Notes: generated by a model from the letters alone, not told the origin. 41,780 nucleotides of DNA from JBEVMS01 sp040508515 (GCA_040508515.1 JBEVMS010000281.1:1-41780), one strand, 5' to 3'; counted from the stretch's first letter, positions 1-9,345 are shown. Numbers and translations: made by a program.

Positions 1-306
1 AACGATCTCACCGCCTCGGTTGACTTCACAGGGCTGGCCGAAGCCGGCCGCAGCGCGGGCTTCACGATGGCGTCCTATCTGTCGCAAGCGCAGTTCTTGA
101 TAGCGGCCGGCCTGCAGCACGCCTTCGAAGGAGCCTACCTGGCCGCACCCAACGAATCCGCGCGTTATCAACTTAGCCAGCAGGTCAAAAAGCTGACCCT
201 GCCCGAGCAGATGGGCGAGCGTTTTCAGGTGATGCTTTTGAGTAAAGGTCAAGATCTTCAATTGCTCCCTGCTTTGCTCGCCAGTGATCAAGGCGAACGA
301 CTGTAA
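1..306 (+). CDS. C-terminal part of a SAM-dependent methyltransferase, MidA/NDUFAF7 (COG1565) family; truncated by the window edge
   Basis: The reading frame is open from base 1 to a TAA at 304-306, so only the last 101 residues are present. The fragment begins NDLTASVDFTGLAEAGRSAG, the conserved 'DxTAxVDFT.LAEAG' block near the end of COG1565 proteins, and continues with SQAQFLIAAGL, which matches the 'TQ..FLL..GL' block of the same family. Family members are class I Rossmann-fold methyltransferases; the mitochondrial relative NDUFAF7 methylates an arginine of a complex I subunit, while the bacterial substrate is generally not known. The SAM-binding part lies outside the window. An internal ATG at 67 falls inside the conserved block, so it is not the start. 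The convergent glycosyltransferase gene ends 8 bases downstream. Confidence 0.85.
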   Translation, partial: NDLTASVDFTGLAEAGRSAGFTMASYLSQAQFLIAAGLQHAFEGAYLAAPNESARYQLSQQVKKLTLPEQMGERFQVMLLSKGQDLQLLPALLASDQGERL

Positions 307-314
307 AGGGCGCC

Positions 315-1922
315 TTACGGCAGCCAGCGGGCAGTTAAACCATAAAAGGCGGGCTTGTCATCACGAGTCTTGAATTGCTGGGTACTGGTCTCGATCAGCC
401 CAGCCTGCTGAAGCTGTTGGCGATAACCTTCCACCGAAGGTGGCTCCCAATAAAATAGGCGCAGCTCACGATAGCCCTGCTGTTTAAGCTTGGTCAGGGT
501 GGCAGGTTCGAGGTCGATCACATAGCGCACCTGATTGCCGGTGAGTATGCAGAACGAGGTAAAGAATCCCCATTCGGGAAACACGTACGCCACATCCGGC
601 CCGGCGCGTCGCGCTGCGATTCCCAGTTCGTTCAATGCCTCAACGCTTTTGCCGTAGCCGCCGCTGATTGCTAGCGCTCGTTGGAAGCTGACTTGCTGTG
701 CGAGGTTGATGGTCAAACACAAAGCCGTCAGTATCAAGAATACTGCCAATCGCAGACGCGTCGAAGTACTCAGCAGTTGCGTCGTGACCGTCCATAGGCA
801 AAGCGGCAATAGGTAGACAAACGGCACCAGCACGCAAAAGTGATGTGCCCAAAGACGATGACCAAACAAGGTCGCCATCAATAAATAGGACACTGGCAGC
901 AATACTGGCAACAGTGTGTAGCGGCGCGGGTCGCGACGCCACAGGAGGATTGCCAGAAGTATCAGCGTGCCTAATGTGGAAAGTGTGCCGACCAGCACTT
1001 TGATACCCCCCCACCAGCCGAGTAGCGGCTCCCCGAAGATCATGCTTTCGTTGCCGGCATCGCTCAATGCAAGGGTAACCATATGCCAGGCATAGTAGAA
1101 GTTAGCGCTGCCGCTGGCGAACGGATGCAGTTGTCCGACTAGATTTCCTACGTAGTGCAGCATTGGTCCGATGCCATGCAGTTTTAGGGCCAACGATATA
1201 TAGCCGAATACGAATGGGGATAAACCAAAGGCGAAGCCGAGTATCCAGCACAACGTCAAATGCCGGTTTGCTCCCTTGCGCAGAATCACGATCGCCAGCA
1301 TGCCTGGTGCGAAAAAGAAGAGGACGAAATATCCGTAGCCTGCCAGTCCGGAGAAGAACCCTGCCCATAAAATCCGGCGCCCGGGCCGGGATTGTGTTGG
1401 GAGTGAGTAAAGCAACCGTAACGACACAAACAGCCAGGTAGCGCCCCCCATGACGATGTAAAACTGGGTTCGAAACGACGCGCTGAAAGCCAATTCAGTC
1501 GCTAAGCCTAGCGTTGCGGCGAGCCCAAGCCATGGGGAGCGGCTGAGAAGGCGGGTAATGCCGTGGAAAGCTATTAGGAGTATAACGCCGAATAAGGCCT
1601 GAGCTAAGCGCAGGCTCGTCACGCTGAAACCTAAGATGGCCAGAAAGGGCAAGGCGACGTAAGCGTTCTGCACCCCGTGGTAGAGGTTGCCCAGAAGTGG
1701 GAAAATCTTCGATGGCAACGCGGCGCTTGGATTACGCAGGTGGTGATGCAGCCACTGGGCGGCGATAAAATCCGGATTGACTGCATCCATGTACAGCCCA
1801 GGGAGTTGGATTTGGACAGCGATGCAGGATAAAAAAACCAGCACCGGTAGCATCCATAACAGTGAAATTATGCGAGGCTCGCCCAGTGATGAAGGAGCTG
1901 AAGTGGACTTATTCATGCTCAT
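315..1922 (-). CDS. Polytopic membrane glycosyltransferase-like protein (GT-C / GT39-ArnT-like fold), acceptor unknown
   Basis: This 535-residue protein has a hydrophobic segment near residues 20-40, then a loop with an acidic motif (YMDAVNPDF), then about ten more hydrophobic segments and a soluble tail of roughly 110 residues. An acidic first periplasmic loop followed by many membrane spans is the layout of GT-C enzymes, which take a sugar from a polyprenyl-phosphate donor on the outer face of the inner membrane. The start ATG overlaps the end of the upstream GT2 gene by 14 bases, so the two are almost certainly co-transcribed and coupled. The natural reading is that the GT2 makes the lipid-linked sugar and this protein transfers it. 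The DNA is less GC-rich than the genes from 3017 onward. I cannot name the acceptor or sugar, and another GT-C-fold role cannot be excluded. Confidence 0.7.
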   Translation of the reverse strand: MSMNKSTSAPSSLGEPRIISLLWMLPVLVFLSCIAVQIQLPGLYMDAVNPDFIAAQWLHHHLRNPSAALPSKIFPLLGNLYHGVQNAYVALPFLAILGFSVTSLRLAQALFGVILLIAFHGITRLLSRSPWLGLAATLGLATELAFSASFRTQFYIVMGGATWLFVSLRLLYSLPTQSRPGRRILWAGFFSGLAGYGYFVLFFFAPGMLAIVILRKGANRHLTLCWILGFAFGLSPFVFGYISLALKLHGIGPMLHYVGNLVGQLHPFASGSANFYYAWHMVTLALSDAGNESMIFGEPLLGWWGGIKVLVGTLSTLGTLILLAILLWRRDPRRYTLLPVLLPVSYLLMATLFGHRLWAHHFCVLVPFVYLLPLCLWTVTTQLLSTSTRLRLAVFLILTALCLTINLAQQVSFQRALAISGGYGKSVEALNELGIAARRAGPDVAYVFPEWGFFTSFCILTGNQVRYVIDLEPATLTKLKQQGYRELRLFYWEPPSVEGYRQQLQQAGLIETSTQQFKTRDDKPAFYGLTARWLP

Positions 1923-2862
1923 GATCTAGCATCCAATGTGCTCGATGCTGCAAATATGCGAAGTGGCGCGCTTCGCGACGGCCAAGCGTGACGGTATCCA
2001 GCACGAGGCCGCACACCAGGAACACGGAGCCAAGCAGCCCTAGCGCCGAGCATAGGATTGCCGTTGGGAAGCGCGGCACCAGTCCGGTGGCCAGGTAGGT
2101 GGTTAGCAAGGGCCACGCCAGTACTCCGGCGGACAGTAGGCACAGTGCGGTCAGGAACGAAAAAAACAGTAAGGGTTTGCCGTTCTTGGTCAGACGGACG
2201 ATGGTTAGCAGAATGCGCCAGCCGTCACGCCAAGTATTGAGCTTGCTGTGCGAGTCCTGCATCCGGCTCCCATAATGGGTGGGCAGCTCAGCCACTGGCA
2301 TATGCAGCTCCAGCGCGTGTACCGCCAACTCGGTTTCCACTTCGAAACCGCTGGCGTGGGCCGGGAACGATTTGACGAAGCGTCGCGACATCACACGGTA
2401 GCCCGACAACATGTCGGAGAAAGTTTGGCCGAAGATCTTTCCGGTTAGCCCCGTCAGCAGTCGGTTGCCGAGTCGATGGCCAGCACGATAGGCATCCCGC
2501 TCGTGGTCGATCCGTGTACCGACCACCATGTCCAGCGCATCGTGCTGCAATCGCGCGATCATATTGGGTGCGGCGGTGGCGTCGTAGGTGGCATCGCCAT
2601 CCACCATGACGTAAATGTCCGCGTCCACATCGGCGAACATGCGCCTGATCACATGTCCCTTGCCCTGCAGCGGCTGACTTCTTACCACCGCACCGGCTGC
2701 GCGCGCGACCGCTATGGTGTCGTCGCTGGAGTTGTTGTCATAAACAAAAATGGTGGCGCCGGGCAACGCTTGCAAAAAGTCGCTTACCACATGGCCGATA
2801 GCGATCGCTTCGTTGAAGCATGGGATTAGCACCGCAATGCGGGACATCCGTGTCGTGCTCAT
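1909..2862 (-). CDS. GT2-family polyprenyl-phosphate glycosyltransferase, GtrB/DPM1-like
   Basis: The 317-residue protein opens with IAVLIPCFNEAIAIGHVV, the classic GT-A GT2 start, followed by VYDNNSSDDT and the metal-binding block MVDGDATYDA (DGD as DxD). SDMLSGYRVMSRRF and GFEVETEL match dolichyl/undecaprenyl-phosphate sugar synthases. Two C-terminal hydrophobic segments (about residues 228-255 and 265-290) anchor it in the inner membrane, as in GtrB. Its expected reaction is transfer of a hexose from a nucleotide sugar to undecaprenyl phosphate. I use the first ATG (2862); a second in-frame ATG at 2847 starts closer to the conserved block. No GtrA-like flippase gene is adjacent. The upstream 150 bases are AT-rich and probably hold the promoter, but I could not fix a clear -35/-10 pair. 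Confidence 0.85.
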   Translation of the reverse strand: MSTTRMSRIAVLIPCFNEAIAIGHVVSDFLQALPGATIFVYDNNSSDDTIAVARAAGAVVRSQPLQGKGHVIRRMFADVDADIYVMVDGDATYDATAAPNMIARLQHDALDMVVGTRIDHERDAYRAGHRLGNRLLTGLTGKIFGQTFSDMLSGYRVMSRRFVKSFPAHASGFEVETELAVHALELHMPVAELPTHYGSRMQDSHSKLNTWRDGWRILLTIVRLTKNGKPLLFFSFLTALCLLSAGVLAWPLLTTYLATGLVPRFPTAILCSALGLLGSVFLVCGLVLDTVTLGRREARHFAYLQHRAHWMLDHEHE

Positions 2863-2963
2863 AGACCTATTAGGTTCCGATATAGCGGAGCAGTTTGAGC
2901 CAATACATCGATTGGGAGCTAAAAATCTTAGCGTGAAATCGACAATTTTGGCGCGTAACGCTC

Positions 2964-2990
2964 CGCGGTGACGATAACTCCGTCACCGCG
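2964..2990. terminator. Perfect 10-bp hairpin between the two minus-strand units
   Basis: CGCGGTGACG, a 7-base loop, then CGTCACCGCG form a perfect inverted repeat. It follows the stop of the sulfatase-like gene (3017) and precedes the GT2 gene. There is no T-run after the stem on the minus strand, so it is either an atypical terminator or another transcribed hairpin. Confidence 0.45.
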
Positions 2991-3016
2991 CGGTCTAGCT
3001 TGTGGTCTACCGCCGG

Positions 3017-5149
3017 TCAGTGAATGACGGCGCTGCTGCTGGCGGGTGACGAGGGAGCTGGGCTGACGGGGGTGGAATCATCCTTGCGCCGGGCCAGTTG
3101 GCCGGCTTTGAAGAGTTCGGCGGCGACCTGATAGCTCGCGGTGGCTTGCGCGATCTGCAGCGGATCTTGCGGCAGCGCGGGGACGGCATCGCCGGTAGCG
3201 AAGTCCGGGTGTACCTGCTCAAGCTTGCGCTGCGGTTCGAGGATGGTCAGCCGGTCGCCGCGCAGGAAGCCGAGCTTTTCGTAGGTAGCGGGGAAGGCGC
3301 GCTCGCGGCCCGGTTCGAGTTTGAACACGTCGTAGCCGAAGAAGCGGCTGCGGTAGCTGAAATTGAGCAGTCCCAGCAGTGTCGGCGGAATATCCATCTG
3401 CGCGGTCAGGCGTTCCACCCGCTGCGGCGCGATGTGGGCAGGCGCGTAGATCCACAGTGGGATGTGGTAGCGGTTGATCGGCACGCTGGCGCGACCGGCG
3501 CTGGAAGCGCAGTGGTCAGCGGTGATTACGAACACGGTGTCGTTGAAGTAGGGCTTCCCTTTGGCGCGCTTGAGGAAGTCGGCGATCGACCAATCGGTGT
3601 ACTCCACCGCACCTTCGCGAGTGCCGCTGCGGCCGCGCACGCGTCCCGACGGGAAGGTGAAGGGGCGATGGTTGGTGGTGGTCATGATGTGCAAGAAGAA
3701 CGGCTTGCCGGCGGCGTTGGCCTTGTCCATCTGTGCCAGCGCCAGCGTGTAGAGATCCTCGTCGGCCACGCCCCAAACGTTTTCGCCGTGGATCGTTGCA
3801 TCCTTGGGAATGTCGTTGCGATCCACCGCGGTGTAACCGTTGTGGTTGAAGAAATAGTTCATGTTGTCGAAGTAGCCGTAGCCACCGTAGACGAAGTCCG
3901 ACTGATAGCCGCGGTCGTTGAAGATATCGGCCAGCGAGAAGAGGTTCTCGTTGTTGTGCGCCTTGATCAGCGAATCGCCTGGGGTCGGTGGCACCGACAA
4001 CGACAGCGCCTCCAGCCCGCGCACGGTACGCGTGCCGTTGGCATAGAGGTTGTCGAAGAACATGCTCTGGCCCACCAGCGCGTCCAGGTTGGGGGTGAGG
4101 TTCTGCTTGTTGCCGAAGGTACCCAGGTAATCGCCGGACAGGCTCTCCACGCTGATCAGCACCACGTTGAGATGTTTTTCAGCACCCGGATTGCGGATTT
4201 CGCGCGTGAGATCGTGTGGATCGTTGCTAACGTAGGTGGCATCGGGCGTCTTGAGCATATCGCGCACGGTATTGAACGCTTGCTCGGATGGCAGCGTGCG
4301 ATAGAAGCGGTCGTAATCCAGATGGCTGCTGCGGAAGGCAGCAAAGAACTGGTAGATGCCGTTGCCGGCCAGTTCGTTGACGTAGGCGTTATCGTTGCGA
4401 TCCTTCAGCGCGCCGTTGATGCTCATGCTGGCCAACACGGTCAGTACCAGCCACACCGCCACCACCTTGCCGCGCTGCCAGAAGCGCGTTCCATCGTCGA
4501 CGCTGCGCAGCGCGCGCTTGCTCAGCCAGACGATCGCCACGGTGAGCAAGGCGAGCAGACTGACCCACAATCCAATCGGGTAGGATTCGCGAATATTGCC
4601 GATGACCTCGGTGGTGTAGACCAGATAATCGACCGCGATGAAGTTGAAGCGGGTGCCAAACTCGTTCCAGAACACCAGCTCGGACGCCGCGACGAACAGC
4701 AGGCCGTACAACAGCACTAGGCATAGCCCGTACAGCGCCCACTGGCCGGTGCGCGAGCCGTAGCTGAAACCGGGCAGCGGCAGAAAAAACAGCAACAGCA
4801 GGCCCAGCGGCCAAACATCGTGCACGCTGGTATGCAAGAGCATATGCAGCGCGCCCAGCGCCAGCACGTACACGGCAGCCAACGCCAGGACATAGAGCAT
4901 CCAGCCGCGTGCGCCGCGCACACTGGCGCGGCCGGCCGGCACGACCCACAAGAACAGCAGCAACGGCCAGCCCAGGTAGAGGAAGGTGACCAAGTCGTAG
5001 CCCAGGCCGATGCCGAACGCGTACAGCCACTTAAGCGGCGCCAGCGGTACCCCGTTGCCGGTCATCGCCAACAACACGATGCGGGTCAGCGCGCCGATCA
5101 ACAGATAAGCAATGCCCAGCCACAACAGCGGGCGGAAGCGCGATTTCAT
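3017..5149 (-). CDS. LTA synthase-family (alkaline phosphatase superfamily) membrane phosphotransferase
   Basis: Five hydrophobic segments in the first 250 residues are followed by a periplasmic sulfatase-fold domain. It begins VVLISVESLSGDYLGTFG (metal-binding Glu in VES), has the nucleophile region YANGTRTVRGLEA with candidate Thr, then FVITADHC (Asp-His metal ligands) and IPLWIYAP. This is the arrangement of LtaS, OpgB and related enzymes that move phosphoglycerol or phosphoethanolamine from phospholipids to an acceptor outside the membrane. A Gram-negative owner makes lipoteichoic acid unlikely; osmoregulated glucans or lipopolysaccharide are more likely targets, but this is inference. 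The frame is open up to an ATG at 5290. I chose the ATG at 5149 (710 residues) because the first membrane segment starts just after it, and because a TATAAC-like -10 at 5304-5309 would put the transcript start only a few bases from 5290. An ATG at 5239 is also possible. Confidence 0.8.
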   Translation of the reverse strand: MKSRFRPLLWLGIAYLLIGALTRIVLLAMTGNGVPLAPLKWLYAFGIGLGYDLVTFLYLGWPLLLFLWVVPAGRASVRGARGWMLYVLALAAVYVLALGALHMLLHTSVHDVWPLGLLLLFFLPLPGFSYGSRTGQWALYGLCLVLLYGLLFVAASELVFWNEFGTRFNFIAVDYLVYTTEVIGNIRESYPIGLWVSLLALLTVAIVWLSKRALRSVDDGTRFWQRGKVVAVWLVLTVLASMSINGALKDRNDNAYVNELAGNGIYQFFAAFRSSHLDYDRFYRTLPSEQAFNTVRDMLKTPDATYVSNDPHDLTREIRNPGAEKHLNVVLISVESLSGDYLGTFGNKQNLTPNLDALVGQSMFFDNLYANGTRTVRGLEALSLSVPPTPGDSLIKAHNNENLFSLADIFNDRGYQSDFVYGGYGYFDNMNYFFNHNGYTAVDRNDIPKDATIHGENVWGVADEDLYTLALAQMDKANAAGKPFFLHIMTTTNHRPFTFPSGRVRGRSGTREGAVEYTDWSIADFLKRAKGKPYFNDTVFVITADHCASSAGRASVPINRYHIPLWIYAPAHIAPQRVERLTAQMDIPPTLLGLLNFSYRSRFFGYDVFKLEPGRERAFPATYEKLGFLRGDRLTILEPQRKLEQVHPDFATGDAVPALPQDPLQIAQATASYQVAAELFKAGQLARRKDDSTPVSPAPSSPASSSAVIH

Positions 5150-5364
5150 GGGCGGAAGGGGCATGGCAGGCAAGGGAAGCTCCAACGTGGACCGGACAGT
5201 CAGCAGCGTGGCCGCTGGATAAAACTGACGTTTAGCCATGGCGTGACGCGCATCAGCGGGATACCGCCCACACCTGTGCGCCCAGGCCATTGGGCGAGTT
5301 ACTGTTATAAAGTTTCAATCAAGTTCCTTTCCTTACGCTGTCGGGGTGCGGCTGGCGATGTGGC

Positions 5365-6594
5365 CTAGGGCGGGGAAGGGCGCAGCCGGGCGATCGCCGC
5401 CAGCCTCGCGTGCTGGATCGCCTCGCCCATGGCCGGCCCGCTGAGGCCCTGGGCCACGAAGGGAGCGGCCTCAACCGCGGCGGCGGCCGCGGCGGCCGCG
5501 CGCAGGTAAGCGGCCGGTGGATAGTCGTCGTCCTGGTGGCCCAGGCGGCCGCGCTTGTCGGCTTCGCAGGCCAGTAGAAAGGTCGCCAACCGCTGCGGAC
5601 GACGCAGTGCGTCCAGGGCGGTCAGCAGCTTGAGCAGCGTGGCCGGTTTGAGCTCAAGCGCGCGATGGGCGTTCAGATGCTCGCGGCAGACCAGTTCGGC
5701 CAGCGTCGCGTGTTCGGTGGGCACCTTGAGCCTGCTGCAAATCGCCCGCAGCGGGGCCAGCCCGCGTTGCTCGTGGCCGAGATGGCGCGGCAGCACGTCG
5801 GCCGGAGTGAGCGCCTTGCCCAGGTCGTGGGTGAGCGCGCAAAAGCCGACCAGATCGTCGCCCGGGGCCAGCTGCGCGGCCATGTCCAGCACCAGTTCCA
5901 GATGCGTGCCGGTGTCGATTTCAGGATGGAACTCGGCACGCTGCGGTACGCCGTAGAGCGCGTCGATTTCCGGAAACAGCACCGCCAGCGCCCCGCATTG
6001 GCGCAGCACCTGCACAAAGGCGGAAGGCTGCGGCTCGCCCAAGGCCTTACGGGTTTCGGCCCAGACCCGCTCAGGGACGAGATGATCGATCTCGCCGTGT
6101 TCGACCATCTGACGCAACAGCCGCACGGTGTCCTCGGCCAGTCGAAACCCCAAGGGCGCGAAGCGTGCGGCGAATCGCGCCACCCGCAGCAAGCGCACCG
6201 GGTCTTCGACGAAGGCCGGCGAAACATGCCGCAGCAGGCGTTGCTCGATGTCGGCGACGCCGCCGTAGGGATCGATCAGCGCACCGTGTTCGTCTTGCGC
6301 GATCGCGTTGATGGTCAGGTCGCGGCGCGCCAGATCCTGTTCAAGCCTTACCGAGGGATCGGCATGAAAGTCGAACCCGCGGTAACCGTGCCCACTTTTG
6401 CGCTCGGTGCGCGCCAGCGCATACTCCTCGCCGGTGCGCGGGTGCAGGAATACCGGGAAATCCTTGCCCACCGGGCGATAGCCCAGCGCGAGCATCGCCT
6501 CGGCGCTGGCGCCGACCACCACATGGTCGCGATCGACCACCGAACGCCCCAACAAGTTATCGCGGACCGCGCCGCCGACAAGATAGATTTGCAT
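5365..6594 (-). CDS. cca: CCA-adding tRNA nucleotidyltransferase (multifunctional CCA protein)
   Basis: The 409-residue protein begins MQIYLVGGAVRDNLLG, the class II nucleotidyltransferase signature, with the metal-binding aspartates D21 and D23 in VVDRDHVVVG and the RRDLTINAIA motif. A C-terminal HD domain is visible (CALTHDLGK). Length and architecture match Escherichia coli Cca (412 residues), which adds or repairs the 3' CCA of tRNAs and has HD-linked phosphatase and phosphodiesterase activities. The ATG at 6594 is chosen because it places YLVGGAVRD at residue 4 as in homologues; the frame extends 11 codons further upstream. A run of alanines near residue 380, from a GCC/GCG-rich stretch, is the only odd feature. 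Confidence 0.95.
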   Translation of the reverse strand: MQIYLVGGAVRDNLLGRSVVDRDHVVVGASAEAMLALGYRPVGKDFPVFLHPRTGEEYALARTERKSGHGYRGFDFHADPSVRLEQDLARRDLTINAIAQDEHGALIDPYGGVADIEQRLLRHVSPAFVEDPVRLLRVARFAARFAPLGFRLAEDTVRLLRQMVEHGEIDHLVPERVWAETRKALGEPQPSAFVQVLRQCGALAVLFPEIDALYGVPQRAEFHPEIDTGTHLELVLDMAAQLAPGDDLVGFCALTHDLGKALTPADVLPRHLGHEQRGLAPLRAICSRLKVPTEHATLAELVCREHLNAHRALELKPATLLKLLTALDALRRPQRLATFLLACEADKRGRLGHQDDDYPPAAYLRAAAAAAAAVEAAPFVAQGLSGPAMGEAIQHARLAAIARLRPSPP

Positions 6595-7091
6595 GATGCG
6601 ATTCTGCCATGCCGGCATCGGTTGCATCGCCAGCCGCGAGGCGTGTGCCGCCGGCTAAGCATCGGGTCTATGCGCGGGGCGATGGCGTGGCGCAGGCGCA
6701 CGAGGCGTCAATCCTGCATGCCATCCACGGCAATGGGCATATCGTCGCGTATCAGCCGCGCGTGGGCCTATGCGTGGCCGAGGGCACTGCGCGGGTGCGG
6801 GAGACGGCATCCATCCGCACGCCATTGCCGGCAAATCGGCGCGTAGGAAGGGCTCCTCGGTCGACTGGTTCGCCACGGCGCGGATCACGGTCCGCGATGC
6901 CGGCGCTGTTCTCAATGATGTGAGCGGGTGATTGGTTGATGCCTGCGCCAGCCCGTCAAACGATGGTGCTGGCGCCGGCCCGCGGCGGCTTGCGTGGGCC
7001 GAGTTATGGTGGAGCCTATTCGGAGTTGAGCGACGTGGCGCCCAGTATCCAATCACAGGGCGTCACGCGCTGACATCGTGCCGCTTCGCGC
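6595..7091. other. Gene-poor 497-base gap between cca and slt, with a possible short coding remnant
   Basis: I see no convincing gene here. One plus-strand frame is open from 6659 to a TGA at 6929-6931, with an ATG at 6770 that would give 53 residues. Its last 30 codons read like ordinary protein (SSVDWFATARITVRDAG), while the adjacent frame over 6680-6790 also reads protein-like (HAIHGNGHIVAYQPRVG). That pattern fits the decayed end of a frameshifted gene, but no family is recognised and no ribosome-binding site is visible. The promoter of cca should lie in the part nearest 6595. Confidence 0.3.
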
Positions 7092-9161
7092 TCAGGGGCC
7101 GCTGCTGGCGGCCGGCGCCAACGTACTTCCGCTGGCGGGCGCTGCCGGTGGAGCAGGCGGCGCCTCGGGCTTGTCGACGACGGCGATGCATTGCACCTGC
7201 TTGCGTGGCGTTTGGCTGTCTGGAAGGCTATACGTCTTTCCGATTGGCGTCATGCGCTGGCGAAGGTCGATGGTGCGATCGTTGAGTCGCCAGTCGTAGA
7301 TCACCGCAAAGGCCATCACGCGGGCGACGTATTCGCGCGTTTCCTTGTAGGGGATGGTTGCCACGAACAGATCCGGTTCCAGCGTGCCGCGCGCGCTCAG
7401 CCATTGATCGACCTTGTTGGGGCCGGCGTTGTAGGCGGCGCTGGCCAGCCAGGGCGCGCCGTTGTAGCGCGCGGCCATCTGCGCCAAGTAGCGGGTGCCC
7501 AGCACCACGTTGACGGCCGGATCGTACAGACTCTGGCCGCCGGCCCAGGGAAGGTTGTTGCGCTTGGCCACCAGTTCGCCGGTGCTGGGCAGCAACTGCA
7601 TCAGGCCACGCGCGTCGGCGCCGGAACGCGCATCGCTCATCCAGGCGCTTTCGGCGCGCAGGATGCCGTAGGCCCAGGCCGGATCGATCCCGGCGGCGGT
7701 CGCCTGCGGCACCAGGCCGTCCTGACTGGCCAGCGGAAAGCGTTGTTCGTACAAGCGCAGCGCATCGCCACCGTTGAAGGTGAACACCGACCGGTCGTAC
7801 CAGCCGTTGCGGTAGGCCAGGTCGGCGGCCAGGCGCAGGGTGATCGGATCGGCGCCGGCCAGCGCCTGACTCCATTCGCGCCGCGCATAACGCTGCATGC
7901 CCACCGCGTACAGCTCGAACGCGCGGGTCAGGCCCGGTTGTTGCAGCAGTGCGTTTTCGCGGACAGGGTCGGTAGCCAATTGCAGAGGGCAGATCGAATA
8001 AGGCTGCTGCAATGCATCGGCGGCGAGAAAGCCGAAATAGGTCGGCTGCTTGGCCAGCGTGGCGTACAGCGGCCTGGCCTGATCCTCGCGACCGAGCTTG
8101 CCGAGCACGCGTGCGCGGAAGTAACGCCACTCGTCCTGTTGCTGCTGCTCCGGGCTCAGCGCATCGAGCGCCCGCAGGCTGGCCTGCCAGTCCTGCTGCG
8201 CCAGCGCCACACGAACGCGCCACTCGCGGCTGGCATCGGTCTGCGCCGCGGGCGGCAGGTCGATCAGTCGGTTCAACGCGTTGTCGTCGAAATCGGTGGC
8301 GTGATAGAGCGCCAGCGCGTAGACGATCGCGTTGCGCTGCGTGCCGTTGAAGGCGAAGCGCGTCTGCAATTGCTGCCAGGCCTGATCGGCGCTGCTGGAT
8401 TGGCGTCGGGCCAGCCGCTGCAAGGCCAGCGCGGCGGCTTGACGCTCGCGCTCGGTATCCGGCCAGGTCAGCGCGGCGCGGGTGGCGCCGAGCGGGTCGC
8501 GCAACGCCTGTGCCAGATGCTGCGCGCTGGCCATCTGCTCGGCCGGCAGCCAGGCAGCCAAGGTGGCGATGGTGCCGGGCTGGCCGGCGCCGGCGGCGCG
8601 GTCGATCCGTGCCCACAACCGTTCGGTGGTCAGCAGGCCTTGGCCGTGGGCGGCCTCAAGGACCGGATCGCAGCTGGCCGGCAGGCTGGGTTTGTCCCAC
8701 AGCGCGGCCAGATCGCGGTTGAAGTCCAGCGGCTGGGCGCCGCTCAAGTGCGCCTGAAGCGCATCGCAAGTGAGCGCATCGCCCAGGCCGGGCCGGTACA
8801 GCGTGCGGAAGTCGGTCCAATCCTGCCGACGCGCCAGTTCATAGAGAAAGTCACGGCGCAGGTCGGCGGCGGGAATCCACTCCGGGTAGCGATTGAGGTA
8901 ATCCTGTACCTGGGCCAGGTTGAGTTGGCGCAGGTCGTGGCTGAGCGCGGCGGCTTCCAAGTAGGGATAGAGCGGATAGCTCTGCAATTGCGCGCTCCAG
9001 CCACGCCAGCTGTCGCCGCCTTGCTGAGCGGCCGCGTAGGCCTGTCGGAAGGCGTCGCGCTGGTTCGGATCGATCGGCGCGGCCCAGGCGCTCAGGCAGG
9101 CTAGGCAAGCGGCCAGCCAAAGCCACATCGGGCGGCGCCGACGCACCGGACGCTTGGACAT
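7092..9161 (-). CDS. slt: Soluble lytic murein transglycosylase (Slt70-like)
   Basis: The 689-residue precursor has a Sec signal peptide (positively charged start, hydrophobic stretch to about residue 27, cleavage near SAWAAP) and a long alpha-superhelical region. The C-terminal goose-lysozyme-like domain contains GILRAESAW with catalytic Glu504, ARGLMQLLPSTG, and ASAAYNAGPNKVDQWL, followed by the typical IPYKETREYV. It cleaves the MurNAc-GlcNAc bond of peptidoglycan in the periplasm, leaving 1,6-anhydroMurNAc. Escherichia coli Slt70 is 645 residues; the extra length is mostly a Pro/Ala-rich tail of about 25 residues. The ATG at 9161 is preceded by GAGGA at good spacing. It is divergent from the GH17 gene across a 184-base region. 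Confidence 0.95.
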   Translation of the reverse strand: MSKRPVRRRRPMWLWLAACLACLSAWAAPIDPNQRDAFRQAYAAAQQGGDSWRGWSAQLQSYPLYPYLEAAALSHDLRQLNLAQVQDYLNRYPEWIPAADLRRDFLYELARRQDWTDFRTLYRPGLGDALTCDALQAHLSGAQPLDFNRDLAALWDKPSLPASCDPVLEAAHGQGLLTTERLWARIDRAAGAGQPGTIATLAAWLPAEQMASAQHLAQALRDPLGATRAALTWPDTERERQAAALALQRLARRQSSSADQAWQQLQTRFAFNGTQRNAIVYALALYHATDFDDNALNRLIDLPPAAQTDASREWRVRVALAQQDWQASLRALDALSPEQQQQDEWRYFRARVLGKLGREDQARPLYATLAKQPTYFGFLAADALQQPYSICPLQLATDPVRENALLQQPGLTRAFELYAVGMQRYARREWSQALAGADPITLRLAADLAYRNGWYDRSVFTFNGGDALRLYEQRFPLASQDGLVPQATAAGIDPAWAYGILRAESAWMSDARSGADARGLMQLLPSTGELVAKRNNLPWAGGQSLYDPAVNVVLGTRYLAQMAARYNGAPWLASAAYNAGPNKVDQWLSARGTLEPDLFVATIPYKETREYVARVMAFAVIYDWRLNDRTIDLRQRMTPIGKTYSLPDSQTPRKQVQCIAVVDKPEAPPAPPAAPASGSTLAPAASSGP

Positions 9162-9345
9162 GCTAATTCCTCAGACAGATCGTTCGAGCGACAGTGTAAG
9201 GCATCGTTCCGCGTGCTCTGGCCATGGGCTTCATACCGGATGCAAAGCGCGTCACTGCACCTGCGCGCCGCGGCCGCGCGCGATCGGCCTGATAAACTAA
9301 CCTGTCACCTTCGGCGCCCAGGGGCGTCGCCATTGCAGGAAACGC

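Noticed and set aside
3098..4720. A 540-codon open frame antisense to the sulfatase-like gene
   Set aside because: Composition typical of an antisense shadow, no domains.
5291..5340. A second sigma-E promoter (GGAACTT on the minus strand) upstream of the sulfatase-like gene
   Set aside because: The -35 is present but no TC-type -10 lies 15-17 bases downstream; the TATAAC here fits a different promoter better.
7191..9104. A 637-codon open frame antisense to slt
   Set aside because: Mirror of a well-supported transglycosylase gene; no family signature or ribosome-binding site.
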